Origin: JAAYGT01 sp050252075
GTDB taxonomy: Bacteria > Pseudomonadota > Gammaproteobacteria > Burkholderiales > Burkholderiaceae_B
Reading direction: 5' to 3'
Length of the DNA stretch: 16,401 bases
Assembly: GCA_050252075.1 (NCBI GenBank)
Contig: JBFWLP010000075.1
Span: 1 to 16,401 of the forward strand
Positions 1 to 6,731 of the stretch are shown piece by piece (position 1 is the first letter of the stretch; each line of letters starts with the position of its first letter). Made by a program: the position numbers and the translations under genes. The notes under the pieces were generated by a model, which saw only the letters and a list, made by a program, of their open reading frames with translations, ran no database searches and was not told the origin of the DNA.

Positions 1-1003
1 GGCGACGGAAGTTGACGATGTGATCGTCGGGCATCCATTCCACATAGGTGGTGTTGGGTGTTGCGGCTACCAGATGCACATGGACATCGTGCCAGTCATG
101 CGGGTCGACCATCAGCCCGTAGCTCGCCGCCGTGGCGGCAATACGGCGCCATTCGGTGATACCCCCGCACACGGTGGCATCGGTTTGAAGCAAGGTACTT
201 GCCCCCGCGGTAATCAGATCCTTGAAACGCCACCGCCCGGCCTCGACCTCGCCGGTTGCAATGGTAATGGGGGTTGCCTTGGCCAGACGGACGTGATTGT
301 CGATGTCGTCGGGCGAAAACGGCTCTTCAAGCCAATAGGGATTGAAGGGCTCAAAGCAGCGCGCATATTCAAGAGCGGTGGGAAGGTCGCGCCAGGCATT
401 GTTGGCATCGAGCATGAGACGGATGTCTTCGCCGATGGCTTCACGCACGGCAGCCAGGCGCTTGCGCTCCTGGGCCACCGGCAACATGCCGACTTTCATT
501 TTCACCGCTTTGAAACCATCGCGGACATGGCCGGCCATTTCTTCGGCCAGATCGGCGTCGGACTTGCCCGGCAGATAATACCCGCCACTGGCATAGGCGG
601 GCACACGATCCAGGCTGCGCGCCCCCAGATAGCGATACAACGGCAGACCCGCCGCCTTGGCGTTGAGATCCCACAACGCGGTGTCGATGGCCGACAAGGC
701 GCGCATGACGGCGCCGGCGCGCCCCATGAGCAATGCCTCTTGGTACATTTCCGCCCATAGCCCCTCGATACGGTGGCTGTCCTGGCCGACCAGCTTTGCC
801 GCCAGCAAATCGGTGACCGCCACCGACAACAGTCGCCCGGCGCTATTGACCGCATAGCAATAACCCAGGCCGGAATGGCCGTCCGTTGATCGGATGTCGA
901 TCAGGCAATACTCGCGGGCCGTGACTTTGCGGGTTGAAAAACTGACGGGGTTGTCCAGAGGCACCCGGGCAATACAAACGGATACTGACTCGATAATAGG
1001 CAT
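1..1003 (-). CDS. Mandelate racemase/muconate lactonizing enzyme-family protein (3' end beyond window)
   Basis: A member of the mandelate racemase (MR) subgroup of the enolase superfamily: Mg2+-dependent enzymes that remove the alpha-proton of a carboxylate, giving racemases, epimerases and acid-sugar dehydratases. About 334 residues are visible and the frame is open to the left edge. Key residues read directly: KxK at K168/K170, metal ligands D199 (LDANNAW), E226 (WLEEP) and E252 (TGEVEAG), the D275/H302 dyad, and E322. These fall 4-5 residues from the mandelate racemase positions K164/K166, D195, E221, E247, D270/H297 and E317, so the whole catalytic set is present. ATG 1003 is the first possible start because a stop codon lies just before it. 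A GGAG lies 12 nt upstream, a long spacing. It follows the Bug-protein gene across a 48-nt gap with a stem-loop. The substrate cannot be named. Confidence 0.9.
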   Translation of the reverse strand, partial: MPIIESVSVCIARVPLDNPVSFSTRKVTAREYCLIDIRSTDGHSGLGYCYAVNSAGRLLSVAVTDLLAAKLVGQDSHRIEGLWAEMYQEALLMGRAGAVMRALSAIDTALWDLNAKAAGLPLYRYLGARSLDRVPAYASGGYYLPGKSDADLAEEMAGHVRDGFKAVKMKVGMLPVAQERKRLAAVREAIGEDIRLMLDANNAWRDLPTALEYARCFEPFNPYWLEEPFSPDDIDNHVRLAKATPITIATGEVEAGRWRFKDLITAGASTLLQTDATVCGGITEWRRIAATAASYGLMVDPHDWHDVHVHLVAATPNTTYVEWMPDDHIVNFRR

Positions 1004-1035
1004 TTAATTCACACACTCCATGGGGTCGCGTCAAT

Positions 1036-1059
1036 TGCAGTAAGAAATGGCTTACTGCA
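1036..1059 (-). other. Intercistronic stem-loop spanning the Bug-protein stop codon
   Basis: TGCAGTAAG at 1036-1044 and CTTACTGCA at 1051-1059 are perfect 9-bp complements around a 6-nt loop. The stop codon of the Bug-protein gene (1052-1054) lies inside the stem. No U-tract follows on the minus strand, so it is not a classical intrinsic terminator. A 3'-end stabiliser or processing site that lets the receptor be expressed above the downstream enzyme is the likely role, by analogy with other transport operons. Confidence 0.55.
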
Positions 1060-2023
1060 GCTTGATGTCGGCCGATTTAATAACATTCGCCCATTTGGTA
1101 TTTTCGTTATCCAGCAGGGCCTGGAACTGTTCCGACGTACTGCCCACCGGATTCAGCCCCATTTCTTTCAGTTTGGCCTGAACTTTGTCGCTCTTGACGA
1201 TCTCGACAATTTCCTTGTTCAGGAATTTGATGATGTTGTCAGGTGTTTTTGCCGGAGCCACCACGCCAAACCACACATTGGCCTCGTAGCCGGGCAGACC
1301 CGATTCCGCCAGGGTGGGCACATCGGGTAGTTGCGGAATGCGTTTTTCGGACGTTACGCCGATCGCCTTCACCTGGCCGGCGCGAATGGCCGGCAAGCTT
1401 TGTGTGGGCGTGGCGAAAATCAGGGGGATCACACCGGCGATCAGATCCATTTGTGCCGGCGCCCCGCCCTTGTAGGGAATATGGTTCATTTCCATTTTGC
1501 CCATCTGGTTCATCAGCTCCATGGCAATGTGCTGGGTGGAGCCCATGCCCGGCGTACCAAAGGCGACAAGGTCTTTCGACTTTTCAACGTACTTCATGAG
1601 CTCGCCCACATTGTTCGGCGGAAACTTGGGATTGGCCACCAGCACGAACGGAGTGTCGGCAATGATGGTGACGGCCTTGAAATCGCCGAGCGCGTAATTC
1701 AGGTTGGGGTACAGCATGGTGTTGGTGACGTGCGACGAAATCACCAGCATGAGGTTGTAGCCGTCGGGGCTGGCATTTTTCAGTTCGGCCGTGGCAATGG
1801 TGCTGTTGGCCCCCGGCTTGTTTTCAACGATGAACGGCTGGGAAAGACGTTCCTGCAGTTCCGCACCGATTAACCGGGCAATGGTGTCATTGGACCCGCC
1901 CGGCGCCATGCCCACCGTGATGCGAACCGGTTTGCTGGGGTAATCCTGGGCGTAGGTGGCGGGTGCCAGTGTCGTGAGTGTGGCCAGGGCCAATGCGCCA
2001 AGGGCAGTGGATAAACGCTTCAT
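1052..2023 (-). CDS. Bug/TctC-family periplasmic solute-binding protein
   Basis: A 323-residue secreted receptor of the tripartite tricarboxylate transporter binding-protein (Bug) family, which binds small carboxylates in the periplasm. A Sec signal peptide covers residues 1-25, with K2-R3, a hydrophobic Ala/Leu core and cleavage after TYA. Family signatures follow: GMAPGGSNDTIARL near residue 38, FGTPGMGSTQH near 155, YKGGAPAQMDL near 185, and the ESGLPGYEANVWFG stretch near 240. Its length is typical. AAAGGAG sits 7 nt before the ATG, a strong ribosome site. No tctA or tctB membrane gene is nearby, as is common for the many orphan Bug genes of Alcaligenaceae. Its place before the racemase-type enzyme suggests that it captures or senses that pathway's substrate, which is an inference. 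Confidence 0.93.
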   Translation of the reverse strand: MKRLSTALGALALATLTTLAPATYAQDYPSKPVRITVGMAPGGSNDTIARLIGAELQERLSQPFIVENKPGANSTIATAELKNASPDGYNLMLVISSHVTNTMLYPNLNYALGDFKAVTIIADTPFVLVANPKFPPNNVGELMKYVEKSKDLVAFGTPGMGSTQHIAMELMNQMGKMEMNHIPYKGGAPAQMDLIAGVIPLIFATPTQSLPAIRAGQVKAIGVTSEKRIPQLPDVPTLAESGLPGYEANVWFGVVAPAKTPDNIIKFLNKEIVEIVKSDKVQAKLKEMGLNPVGSTSEQFQALLDNENTKWANVIKSADIKLQ

Positions 2024-2089
2024 GAGCTGTCTCCTTTACGGACAAGTTATGTAATGATTGCCGAAAATAGTAGCAGCGCCTGACTAGTT

Positions 2090-2134
2090 AATATATGGAT
2101 TTTTTTCATCTATTAATCGATAAATTCGATTAAT
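2090..2134 (-). promoter_or_regulatory. Bug-gene promoter region with inverted-repeat operator
   Basis: The 146 bases between lysR and the Bug gene are AT-rich compared with their surroundings. A perfect 9-bp inverted repeat, ATTAATCGA (2112-2120) and TCGATTAAT (2126-2134) around TAAAT, contains the T-N11-A pattern of LysR-type sites. A -10-like TATATT lies at 2090-2095 on the minus strand. The -35 position (2113-2118) matches the consensus poorly and is covered by the palindrome, as expected at a regulated promoter. Which regulator binds is not shown. Confidence 0.55.
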
Positions 2135-2169
2135 CAAAGGAAGCCGCTACACGGTGGCGTACCGTAGCC

Positions 2170-3081
2170 TCACGACGGCGTAAGCCGCTCGATTTCGTTG
2201 GCTATATTGGCCCGCACCAAGGCGACAAACGTTTGCGCCGCCAGCGACAGCTCGCGATCCTTCAGGCTCAACACGCAAATGTCACGGCGATTCAGCGCCA
2301 GCTGTATGGGAATGAAGCGGGCATCCATGGGCTGGAACTGGGGCAGCCCCAGCGTGGGAACAATGGTGGCACCCAGACCCGCCGCCACAAACGCCGCCGC
2401 CGTAGACAAACTGTTCACCTGAAACGACTGGCGCCACTGAAGCGGGTAAATCGCCGCATCCAGGTGCTGTCGGATGCTGCTGGCATTGGCATACACAATA
2501 ATAGGATAGCGCGCCTGCACCTCTTCGGCTTTCAGCTGGCGACGCCCGGCCAACGGATGATCGGCCCGGCAGACAAAATAGAAACGATCCGAGGCCAGCC
2601 GCTCAACATGCAAGTCTTGCGCCCCGGAACTGGACGCACACAGGGCGAAATCCACCTGACGGCTGCGCACCAGATCAACGCAGGTGGCGCTGGCCACGTC
2701 TTCGATCACCAGCTCGACACCGGGATACTGGTCGACAAAACCGGCGATCAGGCTGGGCAGGACGGAGGAATAGATCGTAGGCAGAGCGGCAATCGCCACA
2801 CGGCCTTTGCGCAAATTGGCCTGATCCCGCATTTGTGCCAGCGCCCGCTCGGTTTCCGGCAACAGCGTGGCCACCACCGCCATAAACGCCTCGCCCTCGG
2901 AGGTCAGTTGCACATTGCGGGTATTGCGGGAAAACAGGCGCAACCCCAGACCCTTTTCAAGGTTGGAAATCAGGGCGCTGAACGCCGATTGCGTAAGATT
3001 GCATTGCTCGGCGGCCCGCGTAAAGTTCTGCGTGCTCGCCAAGGCGGCAAAAGCGCGCATATGACGCAACGACAAATTCAT
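2170..3081 (-). CDS. LysR-family transcriptional regulator
   Basis: A LysR-type regulator of 303 residues from ATG 3081. The N-terminal winged helix-turn-helix covers about residues 3-62 (NFTRAAEQCNLTQSAFSALI, then a typical LFSRNTRNVQLTSEG wing). The effector-binding domain starts near GRVAIAALPTIYSS at about residue 90 and continues to the C-terminus. The frame stays open upstream to a GTG at 3159, but LysR proteins start just before the helix-turn-helix, and a promoter-like pair at 3115-3144 would exclude the longer form. No clear Shine-Dalgarno sequence precedes either start. It lies directly before the Bug gene on the same strand and probably controls it or the whole cluster. The inducer is unknown. 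Confidence 0.92.
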   Translation of the reverse strand: MNLSLRHMRAFAALASTQNFTRAAEQCNLTQSAFSALISNLEKGLGLRLFSRNTRNVQLTSEGEAFMAVVATLLPETERALAQMRDQANLRKGRVAIAALPTIYSSVLPSLIAGFVDQYPGVELVIEDVASATCVDLVRSRQVDFALCASSSGAQDLHVERLASDRFYFVCRADHPLAGRRQLKAEEVQARYPIIVYANASSIRQHLDAAIYPLQWRQSFQVNSLSTAAAFVAAGLGATIVPTLGLPQFQPMDARFIPIQLALNRRDICVLSLKDRELSLAAQTFVALVRANIANEIERLTPS

Positions 3082-3114
3082 GACGTACAACACCGGGAGC
3101 CAGTAAGGCGTACG

Positions 3115-3144
3115 ATTATGAACCGGTTCCATGCCCGGTGACAA
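3115..3144 (-). promoter_or_regulatory. Candidate lysR promoter with palindromic spacer
   Basis: On the minus strand TTGTCA (3139-3144) and CATAAT (3115-3120), each five of six to the sigma-70 consensus, are 18 bp apart. The predicted transcript begins about 27 nt before ATG 3081. The spacer holds the perfect 10-bp palindrome GAACCGGTTC (3120-3129), a plausible autoregulatory operator. Confidence 0.45.
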
Positions 3145-3172
3145 CAAAGGCCTTGGCACACGGGCCTGCCGG

Positions 3173-3652
3173 CTACCCCAGGGACACCGACCTCATGCCG
3201 TCATTGAGCTTGTTGATCAACGCCAGCAGGGCCACCTTGTCGTCAAACGGCACGCCGTGCAGGGCCTGGCGATAAAACTCGTAGATCCGGGGCTGCAGGT
3301 CATCCCAGAACCGGCGCCCTTTGGCCGTCAAGACGACTATCCGGGCGCGTCGATCCGCCGGGTCGGAAATCCGCTGCACATACCCGTCGCGCTCAAGCCT
3401 CTTGAGCACGCCGTCCAGGCTCTGGCGGCTGACCACCAGATACTCGCCCAAGCCGGAAAGCGACATGCCGGCCTGCACGTGCGGGCGCGACAAGGCGCCC
3501 AGCACCGCCCAGGTTACCGGCGATATTTTGAGCGCGCTGATACTCTGGCGATCCAGCGTGTTGCCGGCCTGAAACAGCCGGAAAAACAGCCGGTTATGAA
3601 TCGCCTCGACGGGCTCGTCGCCGGACGGCGTGAATGACTGACGCGCAACCAT
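3173..3652 (-). CDS. MarR-family transcriptional regulator
   Basis: A 159-residue MarR-family protein, probably a dimeric repressor released by a small aromatic or acyl-CoA ligand. The winged helix-turn-helix lies at about residues 62-112: the recognition-helix region reads LGEYLVVSRQSLDGVLKRLE, followed by the family wing ISDPADRRARIVVLTAKG. Flanking helices form the dimer interface. Its ATG lies 3 nt after the SDR stop codon and has no Shine-Dalgarno sequence, so it is probably translated by coupling to the SDR gene. MarR proteins often control neighbouring aromatic or alicyclic acid genes, as BadR and CouR do in Rhodopseudomonas palustris. The palindromes before fadH and before the SDR gene are candidate targets. 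Confidence 0.92.
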   Translation of the reverse strand: MVARQSFTPSGDEPVEAIHNRLFFRLFQAGNTLDRQSISALKISPVTWAVLGALSRPHVQAGMSLSGLGEYLVVSRQSLDGVLKRLERDGYVQRISDPADRRARIVVLTAKGRRFWDDLQPRIYEFYRQALHGVPFDDKVALLALINKLNDGMRSVSLG

Positions 3653-3655
3653 GGG

Positions 3656-4423
3656 TTAGCCGTGCATGGTCAGACCACCGGACACCGAGATAACCTGCCC
3701 GGTGATGAAGTTGGCGTCATCGCTGGAAAGAAACACGACCGCACCCGGAATGTCTTCGGGTTGCCCAAGGCGCTTCAGCGGAATGGCCCGTTTGAGACCG
3801 TCATAGATTTTCTGGCCGAACTCGCCGCCGCCGGTGAACGATTGAAGCAGCGCCGTATCGGTCGGGCCGGGACACACCACATTCACGCGAATATTGTTGC
3901 GGGCCGTTTCCCGCGCCAGTGTCTTGCTGAAGGCAATGATGCCGCCTTTGCACGCGGCATAGACCGACTCGCCCGATGACCCCACCCGCCCTGCATCGGA
4001 AGCAATATTGACGATCTTGCCGCCTCCGGCGGCGATCATCAGGGGAACAACCGCATGCTGAAGGCTGAGCGGGCCCTTCAGGTTGATGGCGATGATCTTG
4101 TCCCATAGATCAGGAGTGGTATCTACAAACTGCCGGGCCACATCCCAGCCGGCATTGTTCACCAGAATATCGATCTGCCGATGGTCCGCATGCAAGGTTT
4201 GCACGGCCTGTGCGACGGCTGTATGGTCCGTGATATCTACCCGAACCGTTGTCAGTTGCGACGCATACGGCTGGAACTGCCCGTTCAGTGCGTCCAGCCC
4301 ATCCTGGTTGATGTCGAACGCCGCCACATGGGCGCCCTCTTCCAGAAAACGCTGTACCAGACTTCGGCCGATCCCGCCGGCGGCGCCGGTGATAATGGCC
4401 ACTTTCCCCTTGATTCCACGCAT
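3656..4423 (-). CDS. SDR-family dehydrogenase, BadH-like (2-hydroxycyclohexanecarboxyl-CoA dehydrogenase type)
   Basis: A classical short-chain dehydrogenase of 255 residues. The nucleotide motif TGAAGGIG is at 12-19, and D37 at the end of beta-2 indicates NAD(H) preference. NNAG is at 89-92 and the catalytic triad is S142, Y155, K159. From recalled sequence the closest match is BadH of R. palustris, which oxidises 2-hydroxycyclohexane-1-carboxyl-CoA: NNAGWD, NIASDAGRVGSSGE, YAACKGG, VCPGPTDTALL and the SVSGGLTM ending all agree. ATG 4423 (MRGIKGKV) is preferred over an in-frame GTG two codons earlier, because GGAGAG lies just upstream. It is followed after 3 nt by marR and preceded by fadH. 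Many SDRs share this fold, so the exact hydroxyacyl substrate is an inference. Confidence 0.88.
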   Translation of the reverse strand: MRGIKGKVAIITGAAGGIGRSLVQRFLEEGAHVAAFDINQDGLDALNGQFQPYASQLTTVRVDITDHTAVAQAVQTLHADHRQIDILVNNAGWDVARQFVDTTPDLWDKIIAINLKGPLSLQHAVVPLMIAAGGGKIVNIASDAGRVGSSGESVYAACKGGIIAFSKTLARETARNNIRVNVVCPGPTDTALLQSFTGGGEFGQKIYDGLKRAIPLKRLGQPEDIPGAVVFLSSDDANFITGQVISVSGGLTMHG

Positions 4424-4436
4424 CTTCACTCTCCAC

Positions 4437-4448
4437 GTTAACGTTAAC
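4437..4448. promoter_or_regulatory. 12-bp palindrome upstream of the SDR gene
   Basis: GTTAACGTTAAC is a perfect 12-bp palindrome 14 bp before the SDR start codon, in the 88-bp gap after fadH. It reads as an operator for an internal promoter or for the MarR protein. No convincing -35/-10 pair was seen beside it. Confidence 0.4.
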
Positions 4449-4511
4449 TATGCTGTACGCCGGGGCCGTCGGGCTGGAATGCACACGGCCTCGCGTCGGT
4501 TTGCCGCCCGA

Positions 4512-6542
4512 TTACAAGGAGACGGCCAAACGGGTTGCCTGATCGATGGCGCGCATGGCGTCAAGCTCGGCAGCAACGTCGGCGCCGCCGATCACGTGCG
4601 CCCGGATACCGCGCTGCGCCAGTTGCCCGAACAGGTCGCGATTCGACTCCTGGCCCGCGCAGACAACGACCGTGTCCACATCGAGCACATGCGTTTGCTC
4701 ATTGACACTGTAGTGCAACCCCTGGTCATCAATAGCGTGATACCTGGCTCCGGCGACCATGACCACGTTCGCCTTGCGCAGTTTCGCCTTGAGTATCCAG
4801 CCGGTGGACTTGCCCAGCCCCTTGCCCGGTGATTCGGGCTTGCGCTGAAGCATATACACCTGGCGCTGCACCGGACGGCTGACCGGCGGCTTGAGCCCGC
4901 CGGCACCGGCAATGCGGGTATCGACGCCCCACGCCTGCATGAACGCCTGGGGAATCAGCGACTCGTCGGCGCTGCCGACCAGATATTCGGCCACGTCAAA
5001 GCCAATGCCGCCGGCACCAATGATCGCCACCTTGTGGCCCACCGCCGCCTCCCGGGAAAGCACATCGAGATAACTGAGCACTTTGGGGTGGTCGAGCCCG
5101 GCAATATCGGGCTTTCTGGGCACCACGCCGGTGGCAATGATCACGTCGTCGAATTCGCCGGACTGAACCCTCATGGCCAGGTCGTCGGCCTGTACGCGGG
5201 AACGCAGTTTCACGGTCACCTGAAGACGCTGCAGCATGACGCGAAAGTAACGCAGCAGCTCATTGAACTCGTTCTTGCCCGGTACTTTTCGTGCCATGTT
5301 CAACTGCCCGCCCAGTTGATCGGCCGCCTCGAACAAAGTGACACGATGCCCGCGCTGGGCGGCATTCACCGCGAACGCCATGCCTGCCGGACCCGCACCA
5401 ACCACCGCAAAATGCTTCGCAACCGCCGCCGCCCCACCGGAGAACTCCGTTTCACGACCCCCCCGGGGATTGACCAGGCAGGTGGCCACGCGATCCGTGA
5501 ATATGTAGTCCAGACAGGCCTGGTTGCATGCAATGCACGTGGCAATTTCGTCGGCACGGTTTTCAATGGTCTTGCGCGCAAACTCGGGATCGGCCAGCAA
5601 GGGCCGAGCCATGGAAACCAGATCCGCCGCACCCGACGCAATGATTTCCTCGGCAACCTCGGGCGAATTGATGCGATTGGACGCCATGACGGGAATGGTA
5701 ACCGCCTGCTTGACGTTGCGTATCGCGTCGATCCAGGCCGCGCGCGGCACCGGCGCCGCCATGGTGGGCACCGCCGACTCATGCCAGCCAATACCCGTGT
5801 TGATCATGTCGGCCCCGGCCTCCTGAACGCGGCGCGCGAACCGGGCCACCTCTTGGCCGGACATACCCCCTTCCATCAGATCAATACAGGAAATGCGGTA
5901 AATCACCATGAACGGCGCCTCCACCCGCGCGCGCACCGCCCGGATGATTTCGAGCGGAAACCGGATACGCCGGTCAAAATCGCCACCGAACGCATCGTCA
6001 CGCTGGTTCGTGAGCGCCGCCGTGAACTCATTGATCAGATACCCCTCGGAACCCATGATCTCGACGCCGGCATACCCCGCCTGCTGCGCCAGCGCCGCCG
6101 TATGTGCATAGCTGTCGATCGTGGCCCACACCTCGTCGGTAGAGAGCGGGCGGGGCGAAAAAACATTGATGCGGGCCTTGCCCGGCGAAGGCGCCACGCA
6201 TTCCGGCACCTTGGCATAACGACCCGCGTGCAGGATCTGCAGCACAATGCTCCCACCGGCCTTGGTCACCGCCGACGTAATGGCCGTATGCTTGGGCAAC
6301 TGATCGGGGCTGTTCAGCACCAGCCCGGTTTCGTCCATAACCCCTTCAGGCGTCGGCGAATACCCCCCGGTAAGGATCAGGCCAATACCTCCCTGCGCCC
6401 GGGCCGCATAAAAGGCCGCCAGACGCTCCTGCGCGTGATCCAGTGTTTCCAGGCGCGTGTGCATCGCGCCCATCACCATACGATTGGGCAACGTTATCCG
6501 GCCAACCGGCAACGGCGACAGCAAGTGAGGATAGGGAGTCAT
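4512..6542 (-). CDS. fadH: NADPH-dependent 2,4-dienoyl-CoA reductase (FadH type)
   Basis: A 676-residue iron-sulfur flavoenzyme of the FadH / old yellow enzyme family. The family reduces 2,4-dienoyl-CoA with NADPH, passing electrons FAD to 4Fe-4S to FMN. The N-terminal FMN barrel runs to about 330, with catalytic Tyr168 (MGSEGYLINEF) and His254 (GIGWHE), matching E. coli Tyr166 and His252. The cluster cysteines are C336, C339, C343 and C355, again two residues from E. coli. The C-terminal half carries the FAD motif VVGAGPAGMAFA near 385 and the second dinucleotide motif IIGAGGIGFD near 510. ATG 6542 is chosen over an in-frame TTG two codons upstream. It heads the cluster. Because its neighbour is BadH-like, the substrate could be a cyclic dienoyl-CoA rather than a straight-chain one, which is a guess. 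Confidence 0.93.
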   Translation of the reverse strand: MTPYPHLLSPLPVGRITLPNRMVMGAMHTRLETLDHAQERLAAFYAARAQGGIGLILTGGYSPTPEGVMDETGLVLNSPDQLPKHTAITSAVTKAGGSIVLQILHAGRYAKVPECVAPSPGKARINVFSPRPLSTDEVWATIDSYAHTAALAQQAGYAGVEIMGSEGYLINEFTAALTNQRDDAFGGDFDRRIRFPLEIIRAVRARVEAPFMVIYRISCIDLMEGGMSGQEVARFARRVQEAGADMINTGIGWHESAVPTMAAPVPRAAWIDAIRNVKQAVTIPVMASNRINSPEVAEEIIASGAADLVSMARPLLADPEFARKTIENRADEIATCIACNQACLDYIFTDRVATCLVNPRGGRETEFSGGAAAVAKHFAVVGAGPAGMAFAVNAAQRGHRVTLFEAADQLGGQLNMARKVPGKNEFNELLRYFRVMLQRLQVTVKLRSRVQADDLAMRVQSGEFDDVIIATGVVPRKPDIAGLDHPKVLSYLDVLSREAAVGHKVAIIGAGGIGFDVAEYLVGSADESLIPQAFMQAWGVDTRIAGAGGLKPPVSRPVQRQVYMLQRKPESPGKGLGKSTGWILKAKLRKANVVMVAGARYHAIDDQGLHYSVNEQTHVLDVDTVVVCAGQESNRDLFGQLAQRGIRAHVIGGADVAAELDAMRAIDQATRLAVSL

Positions 6543-6572
6543 GATCAAACTTCAAGAAGTGGCGAATGCCCT

Positions 6573-6601
6573 ATGATCACGGGCCGCCCCGAATATGTCA
6601 A
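6573..6601 (-). promoter_or_regulatory. Candidate sigma-70 promoter of fadH
   Basis: On the minus strand a perfect -35 TTGACA (6596-6601) and a -10-like GATCAT (6573-6578, four of six) are 17 bp apart. Transcription would begin roughly 20 nt before the fadH ATG. Confidence 0.5.
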
Positions 6602-6613
6602 GATCATGACATA
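6594..6613. promoter_or_regulatory. Inverted-repeat operator over the fadH -35 element
   Basis: TATGTCA (6594-6600) and TGACATA (6607-6613) are perfect 7-bp inverted repeats with a 6-bp spacer. The left arm covers most of the -35 TTGACA, so binding would block RNA polymerase. Its size and symmetry fit a MarR or GntR dimer; the MarR of this cluster is the nearest candidate. Confidence 0.5.
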
Positions 6614-6687
6614 AATTCACGCACGTGGGCCGGTCTGATGACTGCTGTCAACGCTGCGCAGGCTCCAGCACAAAACCTCTATTTACC

Positions 6688-6727
6688 GCTATTATAGACA
6701 AAATATATTAATATCGACCATAATAGC
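6688..6727 (+). promoter_or_regulatory. hipBA promoter bracketed by an inverted repeat
   Basis: TAGACA (6695-6700) and CATAAT (6719-6724), each five of six to consensus, are 18 bp apart. GCTATTAT (6688-6695) and ATAATAGC (6720-6727) form a perfect 8-bp inverted repeat, one arm at the -35 and the other over the -10. The 24-bp spacer contains the palindrome ATATTAATAT (6705-6714). This fits HipB autorepression. The predicted transcription start, about 6731, falls on the hipB start codon. Confidence 0.55.
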
Positions 6728-6731
6728 CAAC

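Noticed and set aside
20..760. A 246-codon open frame on the plus strand at the left edge
   Set aside because: The minus-strand frame over the same bases encodes a full mandelate-racemase residue set, so this is its antisense.
2233..3141. A 302-codon open frame on the plus strand
   Set aside because: Antisense shadow of lysR, rich in Arg, Gln and His with no fold signature.
5034..6614. A 526-codon open frame on the plus strand
   Set aside because: It lies wholly antisense to fadH, whose catalytic residues are all in place. Its product has low-complexity Arg/His/Gly composition with no recognisable motif, as expected for the antisense of a high-GC gene.
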